From: Nemertoderma westbladi | Taxonomy: Eukaryota > Xenacoelomorpha > Nemertodermatida > Nemertodermatidae | Direction of reading: 5' to 3' | Assembly (NCBI GenBank): GCA_032718475.1 | Contig: JAUCBJ010002377.1 | Location: forward strand, 1 to 48,326 | DNA: 48,326 nt | Shown here: piece by piece, positions 45,601 to 48,326 of the stretch | Position numbering within the stretch: position 1 is the first letter of the stretch | How the letters are laid out: every line of letters begins with the position of its first letter | Made by a program: the position numbers and the translations under genes | Notes under the pieces: generated by a model | The model's input: only the letters and a program-made list of their open reading frames with translations | The model's database searches: none | What the model was told of the DNA's origin: nothing

Positions 45601-45661
45601 TATAGATGCAATTACGGCTAAGCAGAAGGTCCGGCTTCGGTTCGGTTCGGGCCGAAGTTAG
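18451..45661 (+). CDS. ABCB6: ABCB6-like mitochondrial-type half ABC transporter, ten exons, one in-frame stop
   Basis: Spliced, the exons give 643 codons including the final TAG, with all nine junction phases matching. The protein has a six-helix exporter domain (about residues 1-350) and one nucleotide-binding domain. The latter shows Walker [10 protein letters not shown] (394-402), the Q-loop in GVVPQDTV (Gln442), signature LSGGE (498-502), Walker B IILLDE (518-523) and H-loop His554 in VVAHRLST. The phrases [16 protein letters not shown] and DMENMFDLL point to ABCB6 rather than ABCB7/ATM1. Members of this family are half transporters linked to porphyrin or heavy-metal/glutathione transport in mitochondria and other organelles. 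The human protein is about 842 residues; the N-terminal TMD0 (about 200 residues) is not seen here. A TAA at codon 353 (35255-35257) interrupts the linker. It may be a pseudogene, a null allele or a sequence error; retention of everything else favours recent loss or error. Confidence 0.88.
18882..19089 (+). CDS. ABCB6: ABCB6-like exon 2 (TM2, coupling region)
   Basis: Acceptor TTTACAG before 18882 and donor GTAATA at 19090; phase 1 in, phase 2 out. Contains [19 protein letters not shown] and the [19 protein letters not shown] block, then GLLRHIH, which matches the ABCB6 pattern LFSHLHELSLRWHL once joined to exon 3. Confidence 0.9.
19585..19822 (+). repeat. Hexanucleotide microsatellite (CTACYG)n in intron 2
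   Basis: About 40 hexamers mix CTACCG and CTACTG on the left and become pure CTACCG from about 19700 on. Translated it gives an Ala-Thr dipeptide ORF, which is an artefact. Confidence 0.97.
20146..20357 (+). CDS. ABCB6: ABCB6-like exon 3 (TM3-TM4)
   Basis: Acceptor TTTTCAG and donor GTAAGT; phase 2 in, phase 1 out. Encodes [26 protein letters not shown] and two hydrophobic helices up to LLIYI. The HLSRNTG...IDRGT pattern is a hallmark of the ABCB6/ABCB7 group. Confidence 0.93.
20402..21705 (+). mobile_element. Family B LINE (RTE-like), 5'-truncated copy B1, with candidate target duplication
   Basis: A single open frame of 416 codons (20446-21696) starts within the RT fingers ([19 protein letters not shown]) and contains [28 protein letters not shown] and the catalytic block [15 protein letters not shown]-terminal region follows ([20 protein letters not shown] to [13 protein letters not shown]). 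There is no ATG near the start, so it is a 5'-truncated copy, not a gene. The 3' end is CCTAGTAGTAGTAG. TATAATAACA occurs just before 20402 (20392-20401) and just after the tail (21706-21715), which fits a 10-bp target-site duplication, although the sequence is AT-rich. It lies 44 bp behind the exon 3 donor, in the same orientation as the host gene. Confidence 0.85.
21824..24540 (-). mobile_element. Family A LINE copy A3, longest 5' extent but rearranged
   Basis: On the minus strand the copy starts near 24540 with a 5' region not seen in the other copies (an ORF of 127 codons at 24496-24113 and one of 90 codons at 24082-23810, functions unknown). It continues into the endonuclease ([34 protein letters not shown]). 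About 1 kb is missing at the junction near 23400, where NFYFNLQAA runs straight into [13 protein letters not shown]. The RT follows ([28 protein letters not shown]) with frame breaks near 23013 and 22270; the latter sits at a small local duplication of CCCATAGAGGAG. It ends in a (TAG)n tail read on + as CTACTACTACT (about 21824). It is inactive. Confidence 0.85.
24591..24766 (+). CDS. ABCB6: ABCB6-like exon 4 (intracellular loop 2)
   Basis: Acceptor CTGTTCTAG and donor GTAAGT; phase 1 in, phase 0 out. Encodes [20 protein letters not shown], then [20 protein letters not shown], the most conserved membrane-domain block of the ABCB6/ABCB7 group. LINE A3 ends only about 50 bp upstream, just before the pyrimidine tract. 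Confidence 0.95.
25030..25640 (+). other. Pro/Ser/Gln-rich coding-like stretch, possibly the 5' part of pseudogene F
   Basis: Two overlapping frames give Pro-, Ser- and Gln-rich peptides (for example [20 protein letters not shown]) with no family match. It lies directly upstream of RT pseudogene F in the same orientation, so it may be its N-terminal region. The composition alone does not prove coding. Confidence 0.3.
25740..27146 (+). pseudogene. Decayed RT-encoding element F, 5' portion
   Basis: Fragments in several frames match a non-LTR-like RT family that I recall from many invertebrate genomes. [20 protein letters not shown] stands where SEEGVQQGDPLGPLLFC is usual. [11 protein letters not shown] and [10 protein letters not shown] follow, then [40 protein letters not shown] and [12 protein letters not shown]. 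The last block is [12 protein letters not shown] at about 27100-27140. A YVDD remains near 25950, but the segment around it is shortened. Many stops and shifts show it is old. Its expected C-terminal tail reappears after LINE C at about 30105. Confidence 0.65.
27150..30000 (-). mobile_element. LINE C (Jockey/CR1/I-like), 5'-truncated, RT frame open for 877 codons
   Basis: The frame 29976-27343 begins at the end of an endonuclease domain ([14 protein letters not shown], where SDHFPV is usual). The RT domain shows [42 protein letters not shown] and the catalytic block [11 protein letters not shown]. The C-terminus carries a CxC...H...C zinc-binding motif ([16 protein letters not shown]) typical of Jockey, CR1 and I-type elements. 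No internal stop was seen over 2.6 kb, so insertion is fairly recent. No upstream ATG or ORF1 is present. The 3' side ends near a TA microsatellite (about 27148-27161). TACTATA flanks both sides (27144-27150 and 30002-30008), but in AT-rich sequence this is weak evidence for a target duplication. Confidence 0.85.
30105..30235 (+). pseudogene. Probable C-terminal tail of RT pseudogene F, separated by LINE C
   Basis: The + strand reads [20 protein letters not shown], then NTFINALG, a stop, and [11 protein letters not shown]. This resembles the family's usual tail (FLRELGRR...QRLS-AIQRGN) that should follow the VETLG block at 27120. The position on the far side of LINE C fits an insertion of C into F. 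Confidence 0.5.
30236..30659. other. AT-rich intron 4 sequence, no gene seen
   Basis: It contains a B-box-like GATTCGAATCC at about 30275 with a weak A-box-like TGGCTCAGGCAT 45 bp upstream. Repeated GAACACA-like words occur at about 30505-30560. Nothing coding was recognised. Confidence 0.45.
30892..30901. repeat. Left target-site duplication of LINE A4 (CCTGGAGAGA)
   Basis: Ten bases identical to 33897-33906, occurring once in the matching region of B1 (read on the other strand). Confidence 0.92.
30902..31813 (+). CDS. A4 endonuclease domain (N-truncated)
   Basis: The reading frame shows [39 protein letters not shown] (GDFN catalytic motif), [12 protein letters not shown] and [12 protein letters not shown] (SDH motif). 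This is the usual order in apurinic-like LINE endonucleases that nick the target DNA. The first about 30 residues of the domain are missing or replaced by B2 sequence. It ends at a frameshift: the RT frame takes over in the overlap 31776-31813. Confidence 0.85.
   Translation, partial: QVTRLASVNTLTLGSPMRQGELTALADKLSLSAVGVQEHRMQTGQTDEVLIKDMGGGWRLALASEDDSGNGGIGLLMNPTAHAALDKIDQISNRIICCHFSCSGRLAKKFPKVVLIVCYSPTSVAPVEEVENFYHNLQAATDGVDQHAFLTFLGDFNASLHQSPTSPWVYSNSVNRNSVHLQDFISGNGLFSAGTQFKKRTGKLWTHSGPSGHKSQIDHILFRRKYRSSIQDCNAFTLRPFSSDHRLIVAKVRLSLRASRTTKSALPRHDWSSLLQQPSVRSSFTLQLSNRYEALASKGGRSL
31776..33848 (+). CDS. A4 reverse transcriptase ORF, 690 codons
   Basis: Starting near the end of the endonuclease frame, it covers a linker ([20 protein letters not shown]) and then RT motifs. 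These are [65 protein letters not shown] and the catalytic block [15 protein letters not shown]. The thumb and C-terminal region run to [16 protein letters not shown]. No stop interrupts it, and the Trp that is a stop in A1 is present ([13 protein letters not shown]). It is the best template for the family in this window. One single-frame change separates it from the endonuclease. Confidence 0.88.
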   Translation: MRLLPLRAADHCEGYTAFTEAVKLAAAETVPVYPRNRKRAPWTDNKIQKCRNDLHKAQKESRLKQTTAAKNAVKTASRSLNRQYSANLQELINQQVDAINDAEDSRQSSQAWKSINLLTGRKSQPTTKVKAESPADRLNGWKAHFEKLLNNDRVLPDNFIEVKVSESVLPDIPIGDISFAEVKAAAKSIKTNRASGVDGVPPEVFKMPECLKLIYPIIVDMYRTTRVPQEMKTNKLVPVPKKGNLTLYGSFRGISLISIAAKLYNRILLNRIRDPIERLLRGNQNGFRKGRGTMEPILALRRIIEEISKKKDRHLAVIFVDFFKAFDSVSRSRMFSILSLYGIPDEIIAAIRSVYDGSTTFVSTVDGDTEPFEVLWGVLQGDTLAPFLFIIAVDYVLRMSLDHYNDDGVMITPPTGSRSRGNPAKYLTDLDFADDLGVLSESLEGAQRLLSSLEHAASSVGLFINSRKTKILTVNFESPQQVSDRMSISSKDGMVEHVDDFCYLGSWIRKSGEDLRIRKGKAWAALNRLSRIWKSPRINRKLKVRLFGAAVVPVLLYGSPCWALTAEDTKSLDGTFTRILRRVHCVKYNAHISNQTLYNIGGVSLVPPSLTLEQNRLRFAGHCFRREDQPVHNLILWQPHGVNKHGGQPMTFLRRILKDTGLKDADDLANVMGDRELWRCNFVDKPAQHS
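33897..33906. repeat. Right target-site duplication of LINE A4 (CCTGGAGAGA)
   Basis: It directly follows the (TAG)n tail and resumes family B sequence (TCTGATTTCCA). Confidence 0.92.
34240..34445 (-). pseudogene. LINE RT fragment (fingers region)
   Basis: The minus strand reads [20 protein letters not shown], then [14 protein letters not shown] before a stop, matching the LINE pattern FT..EV..AI..LK..KA.GPDGI. It is short, truncated on both sides, and ends about 45 bp before exon 5. It might belong to the same family as the degenerate LINE at 37440-38760. Confidence 0.65.
34489..34701 (+). CDS. ABCB6: ABCB6-like exon 5 (TM5-TM6)
   Basis: Acceptor TATTACAG and donor GTAATC; phase 0 at both ends, 71 codons. 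Encodes two helices around [18 protein letters not shown], followed by [20 protein letters not shown] and [10 protein letters not shown]. The GDYVLF and PLN.FG motifs are specific to ABCB6-type proteins. Confidence 0.95.
35177..35316 (+). CDS. ABCB6: ABCB6-like exon 6 (linker), carries in-frame TAA
   Basis: Acceptor TTGCAG and donor GTAATC; phase 0 in, phase 2 out. It reads [20 protein letters not shown], then DDKERK, a TAA at 35255-35257, then [20 protein letters not shown]. The segment has the same length as the human linker, so the stop stands in place of one residue rather than marking extra intron. A 48-nt stretch, 35231-35278, begins GT and ends AG in phase and contains the stop, but it would be an unusually short intron. 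Confidence 0.9.
35468..35641 (+). pseudogene. Family A LINE 3' end fragment A5 in intron 6
   Basis: About 170 bp match the last 55 codons and 3' end of family A (CCCATGACTTTCTTG, ACACTGGCCTTG, TTTTGTCGACAAGCCG, ATGCAGCTGCAATGCAG). Small indels and no TAG tail are seen; the sequence passes into AAATAGATAGA. It is older than A4 by divergence. Confidence 0.85.
35691..35927 (+). CDS. ABCB6: ABCB6-like exon 7 (Walker A and Q-loop)
   Basis: Acceptor TTCATCAG and donor GTAGGT; phase 2 in, phase 2 out. Encodes [40 protein letters not shown], then [20 protein letters not shown] and [15 protein letters not shown]-binding Lys400 and the Q-loop Gln442 are intact. Confidence 0.97.
35928..36800 (+). other. 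Intron 7, AT-rich, nothing recognised
   Basis: It starts GTAGGT and ends TTCCAG. No mobile element or coding similarity was seen. Confidence 0.7.
36801..37014 (+). CDS. ABCB6: ABCB6-like exon 8 (signature and Walker B)
   Basis: Acceptor CTTCCAG and donor GTGAGA; phase 2 in, phase 0 out. Encodes YNILYGNIS, a helical segment, [20 protein letters not shown] and SPQIILLDE. The LSGGE signature and the catalytic Glu523 are intact. Confidence 0.97.
37015..37437 (+). other. Start of intron 8, nothing recognised
   Basis: AT-rich. A 60-codon open stretch (37087-37269) has no recognisable family and is probably fortuitous. Confidence 0.5.
37440..38760 (-). pseudogene. Degenerate LINE D (CR1/Jockey-like) with internal deletion
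   Basis: From the right on the minus strand: a pre-RT block with [14 protein letters not shown] (near 38580), then broken sequence to about 38220. After a gap lacking the RT core, post-catalytic blocks appear: [20 protein letters not shown] and [17 protein letters not shown] (38190-38050), then a helical C-terminal region. The end is a zinc-binding-like [10 protein letters not shown]...HVLTC (about 37560-37510). Several stops and frame changes occur. The missing piece includes the YADD region, so it is inactive. Confidence 0.72.
38761..39377 (+). other. Rest of intron 8, nothing recognised
   Basis: It opens with short duplications of AACTATGGA(A/G)TAG (about 38727-38775). Otherwise there is no coding or known repeat. 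It ends at ACCATTTCAG. Confidence 0.5.
39378..39537 (+). CDS. ABCB6: ABCB6-like exon 9 (D-loop and H-loop)
   Basis: Acceptor ATTTCAG and donor GTTCGT (a weaker donor); phase 0 in, phase 1 out. Encodes [20 protein letters not shown], then [20 protein letters not shown] and [12 protein letters not shown]. The D-loop (SSLD) and H-loop His554 are intact. Confidence 0.96.
39597..39621 (+). repeat. Left terminal inverted repeat
   Basis: Starts GGGGAGAGTAAGG and ends GGTTGAACCA; mismatches to the right end at positions 9 and 11 only. Confidence 0.85.
40318..40332 (+). repeat. Left target-site duplication of retrocopy E (AATAGAAAAGTGGGT)
   Basis: Fifteen bases identical to 44805-44819; the right copy directly follows a poly(A) run. 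Confidence 0.9.
41625..41634 (+). repeat. Left target-site duplication of the fold-back element (CCATTGGAGC)
   Basis: Identical to 42778-42787. Both copies encode the same RT phrase (PIGAD) in the interrupted gene. Confidence 0.82.
41642..41867. repeat. Left palindromic array of the fold-back element (6 forward, 8 reverse units)
   Basis: The forward and reverse halves are complementary and separated only by AAAACACTAAATAAAT, so the array alone is a hairpin with about 90-nt arms. Confidence 0.92.
42511..42775. repeat. Right palindromic array of the fold-back element (5F-1R-3F-5R units)
   Basis: Same unit with minor variants (GAACAATTCGG, GGACCAAATTG). The switch of orientation three times suggests local inversion or template switching. 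Confidence 0.92.
42778..42787 (+). repeat. Right target-site duplication of the fold-back element (CCATTGGAGC)
   Basis: It lies two bases after the terminal GTCCTGCTT; E coding resumes across it. Confidence 0.82.
44805..44819 (+). repeat. Right target-site duplication of retrocopy E
   Basis: AATAGAAAAGTGGGT after an A run; TIR-element sequence resumes at 44820. Confidence 0.9.
44824..44910. repeat. Subterminal 31-bp tandem repeat of the TIR element
   Basis: CCTCCTACCCCTCCAT recurs at 44824, 44855 and 44886 with GGTTCAACC between units. The inverted counterpart at about 39806-39836 has one related unit. It may hold transposase-binding sites; this is inference. Confidence 0.8.
45253..45277 (-). 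repeat. Right terminal inverted repeat
   Basis: Read on the minus strand it begins GGGGAGAGCAGGG and ends GGTTGAACCA. Confidence 0.85.
45462..45661 (+). CDS. ABCB6: ABCB6-like last exon (C-terminus)
   Basis: Acceptor ATTTTAG; phase 1 in. Reads [20 protein letters not shown] (compare H..LL..GG.Y..MW.LQQ in the family), then a Ser/Asp-rich tail and a basic end ([13 protein letters not shown]), stop TAG at 45659-45661. The basic tail and the stop are where the sequence meets the 46-bp minisatellite, so the last residues may be lineage-specific. Confidence 0.92.
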
Positions 45662-45966
45662 GAGACGTTAAATACAGCACGTCCCTCATTGCTCCCATGT
45701 TTCCTAGGAGACGTTAAATACAGCACGTTCCTCATTGTGCCCATGTTTCCTAGGAGACGTTAAACAGAGCACGTTCCTCATTGTACCCATGTTTCCTAGG
45801 AAACGCTAAACAAAGCACGTTCCTCATTGTGCCCATGTTTCCTAGGAGACGTTAAACAGAGCGCGTTCCACATTGTGCCCTTGTTTCCTAGGAGACGTTA
45901 AACAGAGCACGTTCCTCATTGTGCCCATGTTTCCTAGTAGACGTTAAACACAGCACGTTCTTCGTT
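45660..45966. repeat. 46-bp minisatellite, about 6.7 units, overlapping the ABCB6 stop codon
   Basis: Units start at 45660, 45706, 45752, 45798, 45844 and 45890, with a partial one at 45936. The consensus begins AGGAGACGTTAAA and ends CCCATGTTTCCT. The first unit begins at the A of the TAG stop. It lies in the 3' UTR position. Confidence 0.95.
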
Positions 45967-46140
45967 GTATTTATTTATTTCTCTTTTATTTCATCCATAA
46001 AAAATCGGACATATTAGGATTACCGGAACACACTAAACATAATTAAGTAATACTATAAAGCACAAATTTTATATATTGGTAAGTAAATACGTAGATAAAT
46101 AATTAATTAAATAAATTTAACACTTATAAATATAAGTAGA
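45967..46140 (-). mobile_element. 3' UTR and tail of LINE H
   Basis: On the minus strand the LINE continues about 170 nt after its stop and ends in an (AAAT)n-like tail, read on + as ATTTATTTATTT at 45969. This abuts a truncated minisatellite unit, so the LINE probably inserted into the minisatellite. Confidence 0.65.
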
Positions 46141-48326
46141 TTATGCTCGTAGGCGGCGATATGACTTATAAATAACGGAAGTGCCTAGGCAGTAATATCG
46201 AATTGCACATAGAACTTCGTTATTCGACTCGAATACTCGCGAAAATAAGCTATGCAGGGCAAAGCGATGTAAATGAACAACAGAGGGGATTCCAAGGCTG
46301 ACTAGCATCTTACTAGCACTATAATCAGGACCGCCAGGAATACAAAATAGTTTCTTTATTGATTTAGTAAGGGCTACTTTCAAACTATTAAAAACCCGCT
46401 GGCTGTAGTATGTATCAGCCCAGAGAGCATTACAATAAATATTGCAGCAATAGCTACGTAATAGTCTAACCTTAACTGCATGAGAACAGTAATTGAATTT
46501 ACGAATTATAATATTTGCACGAGAGTACAATGACCTTGTCTGAGCTTTAATATCGACATCGTCGGAGAAATCCGACGTAATGAAATGTCCTAAATATTTA
46601 AATTTAGTAACTACTTCTAATACATTGCTACCAAGTCTAAAATGTGTACAAATTCTAGAATACTTCCTATAGCCGCTATGTAGAACAATAACCTTCGACT
46701 TTCTAGGGTTGAAATTAATGTTATTGCAGTTAGCGAAGTTACTACAAATATCAAGGAGCTGTTGCAGTGCAACTGGCGATGTACTGATCAAACCCAGGTC
46801 ATCTGCGTAAATCAGATGGTTTAAACATTTATCTAATGTACACCCTAGTTGAGAGTCTGAAAGTTCGATACTCAGTCCATTAATGAAAACTGTGAATAAT
46901 CTGGGTGATAAAATACTTCCCTGCATTACTCCATTTGTTCGATGAAATGGTTTGGAGTACACCCCATCCCACTTTACATATATAATCTGATTTTTATACC
47001 AAAATAACAGTACTCTAAGAATAAATAATGGAATGCCGCGTTCATAAAGTCGCATAAAAAGGATCGATAGATCCACTGTATCAAATGCCTTCGTAGCATC
47101 TAGGAATGCCACGTAAACATTCGATCCATTTAGTAAGTAATAATTAATGATCTCCTTAAGGGAGTATATGCATGTTTCTGTGCCAAGATTCTTTTTAAAT
47201 CCGAATTGATTATCTGTCGTGTATAAACAATGATCAACTCTAGACAGAATGATTAATTCATACAGTTTACCAATAATACTTGCTAAAGATATGGGTCTAT
47301 AATTATTCTCATCGGATTTGTCACCCGATTTGTCTTTCACAATTGGCACAGCTACTGCGGAGATCATGGATTTCGGGAGGAATCCATGGATATTAAAAGC
47401 ACTAAAAAGCATTGATAAAAATACAATCACGGAATGAGGCCCGTGTATAATATGTTCAGCAAAAATACTGTCATTTCCAGCTGCCTTATGCTCTTTCAAA
47501 TGCCGAACAGCTGTTATAACCTCGTCCACAGTAAAAATCATGTCGCGATTAAAATTTAGGTTACTAAACATCATATTAATTTTAGTAAAATCATATTTAT
47601 TTGACACCGAATTAAAAATTCCCTCGAAGTGATCCCCCCACATAGATGCTATATTAGCGGAACCCGAGGCACCGCCGACTTTCGATGGGCAGGAACTACT
47701 GTACTGCGATTCACGTTTAATGTTCGACCAGAATGCGTATGAGTCACCATTAGCAAGCGAGGTTGCGTGTTTATCCGCCCGTACGATATTCACATCGCGT
47801 TTGCACCGCCGAAAAGCCCATTTAAACCGGGCTCTAGCGCGGATCATATTAACATGTGTTGTACCGACTCGAGGACTGTTTGCATCTTTCCATTCTAGGA
47901 AAGCTTCCCTTGACTCCTGATAGAGAACTTTAACTGAATCGTTCCATCCTGGTATTCTTGGAGGAAATTTTGAATTGCTAGGGCTGGTACACGGGATAGT
48001 TTCAACAGCGGCTGCCGTCATTGCCGAAACAACCGAGGTGTAGATGTCGGATAAGCTATCCAGATGAACTGTACAGTGGGCGTCCCGGCAACCCAAACAG
48101 TTCCAGTCATATCTGATGTTCGCAAGTTTCTCGGTTGCAACTCGGCTATAATTAGCCAAGTCGGCAATACTAGCTTTCTCCCACATTGGTTTACGAGGTT
48201 TAGCCGCGCGATTTTCCGTGTCGGAGGACCCCATATCAGATTTACAGTTAATATCAATATCCACAATAATCGGCATATGGTCAGAGGTTGAGGTATCATA
48301 GCTGATAGCTGTATCTGTGATTGACG
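46141..48326 (-). CDS. LINE H ORF2: endonuclease end plus reverse transcriptase (partial at right edge)
   Basis: The frame enters from beyond 48326. It shows the end of an apurinic-like endonuclease (ISYDTSTSDHMPIIVDI, the SDH motif). A linker with HDSV-like PRIPGWNDSVKVLY and a basic ARARFKWAFRRCKRD region follow. RT motifs are LKEHKAAGNDSIFAEHI, NNYRPISLASIIGKLYELII, AFLDATKAFDTVD, GVMQGSILSPRLFTVFINGL and the catalytic LIYADDLGLIS. A thumb region and a C-terminus without an obvious zinc motif end at YKSYRRLRA. No stop over 2.18 kb, so the copy may be recent and its 5' half should lie right of the window. The clade is CR1/L2-like by overall pattern; this is tentative. It lies antisense to ABCB6, just behind its 3' end. 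Confidence 0.88.
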   Translation of the reverse strand, partial: SITDTAISYDTSTSDHMPIIVDIDINCKSDMGSSDTENRAAKPRKPMWEKASIADLANYSRVATEKLANIRYDWNCLGCRDAHCTVHLDSLSDIYTSVVSAMTAAAVETIPCTSPSNSKFPPRIPGWNDSVKVLYQESREAFLEWKDANSPRVGTTHVNMIRARARFKWAFRRCKRDVNIVRADKHATSLANGDSYAFWSNIKRESQYSSSCPSKVGGASGSANIASMWGDHFEGIFNSVSNKYDFTKINMMFSNLNFNRDMIFTVDEVITAVRHLKEHKAAGNDSIFAEHIIHGPHSVIVFLSMLFSAFNIHGFLPKSMISAVAVPIVKDKSGDKSDENNYRPISLASIIGKLYELIILSRVDHCLYTTDNQFGFKKNLGTETCIYSLKEIINYYLLNGSNVYVAFLDATKAFDTVDLSILFMRLYERGIPLFILRVLLFWYKNQIIYVKWDGVYSKPFHRTNGVMQGSILSPRLFTVFINGLSIELSDSQLGCTLDKCLNHLIYADDLGLISTSPVALQQLLDICSNFANCNNINFNPRKSKVIVLHSGYRKYSRICTHFRLGSNVLEVVTKFKYLGHFITSDFSDDVDIKAQTRSLYSRANIIIRKFNYCSHAVKVRLLRSYCCNIYCNALWADTYYSQRVFNSLKVALTKSIKKLFCIPGGPDYSASKMLVSLGIPSVVHLHRFALHSLFSRVFESNNEVLCAIRYYCLGTSVIYKSYRRLRA

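Noticed and set aside
18451-45661. Host gene as ABCB7/ATM1 instead of ABCB6
   Set aside because: The motifs [20 protein letters not shown] and the GG.Y..MW C-terminus fit ABCB6; ABCB7 has different residues in these places.

Overview
This is a metazoan genomic window, most likely from a marine invertebrate. It holds one spliced host gene: a mitochondrial-type half ABC transporter of the ABCB6 (HMT1-like) family, on the + strand, with ten recognisable exons from about 18.45 to 45.66 kb joined by GT-AG introns. Its exon phases agree at all nine junctions and all nucleotide-binding motifs are present. One in-frame TAA (35255-35257) breaks the linker between the membrane and ATPase domains. I cannot name the species. 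Several reverse-transcriptase (RT) families here resemble ones I recall as abundant in cnidarian and sponge genomes; that is recollection, not a search.

Almost everything else is transposable-element sequence, often nested. At 1-7.8 kb lies a GC-rich, minus-strand BEL/Pao LTR retrotransposon. Its gag-like ORF and pol are open, in different frames that overlap at a homopolymer, and pol runs off the left edge. From 7.8 to 18.4 kb come AT-rich spacers with long G/C tracts, two internally deleted Ty3/gypsy copies (9.8-10.8 and 14.3-16.2 kb), two fragments of an RTE-like LINE called family A here (12.4-13.3 and 16.97-17.2 kb), and a 100-bp direct repeat pair.

Inside the host gene, intron 3 holds a family B LINE (20.4-21.7 kb) and a rearranged family A copy (21.8-24.5 kb). 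Intron 4 (9.7 kb) holds a decayed RT pseudogene (F) split by LINE C, then a family B fragment split by a nearly complete family A copy with a 10-bp target duplication. Intron 8 holds a degenerate LINE.

Intron 9 holds the most striking structure, a nested set of insertions: a TIR-bounded element (39596-45278) contains an RT-encoding retrocopy with a poly(A) end and a 15-bp target duplication (40333-44804). That retrocopy contains a 1.14-kb fold-back element made of about 28 copies of a 14-15-bp near-palindrome (41635-42777), flanked by a 10-bp duplication.

The host gene ends inside the first unit of a 46-bp minisatellite, and a minus-strand LINE (45.97 kb to the right edge) abuts that repeat. 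All domain calls come from reading translations; no database search was run.
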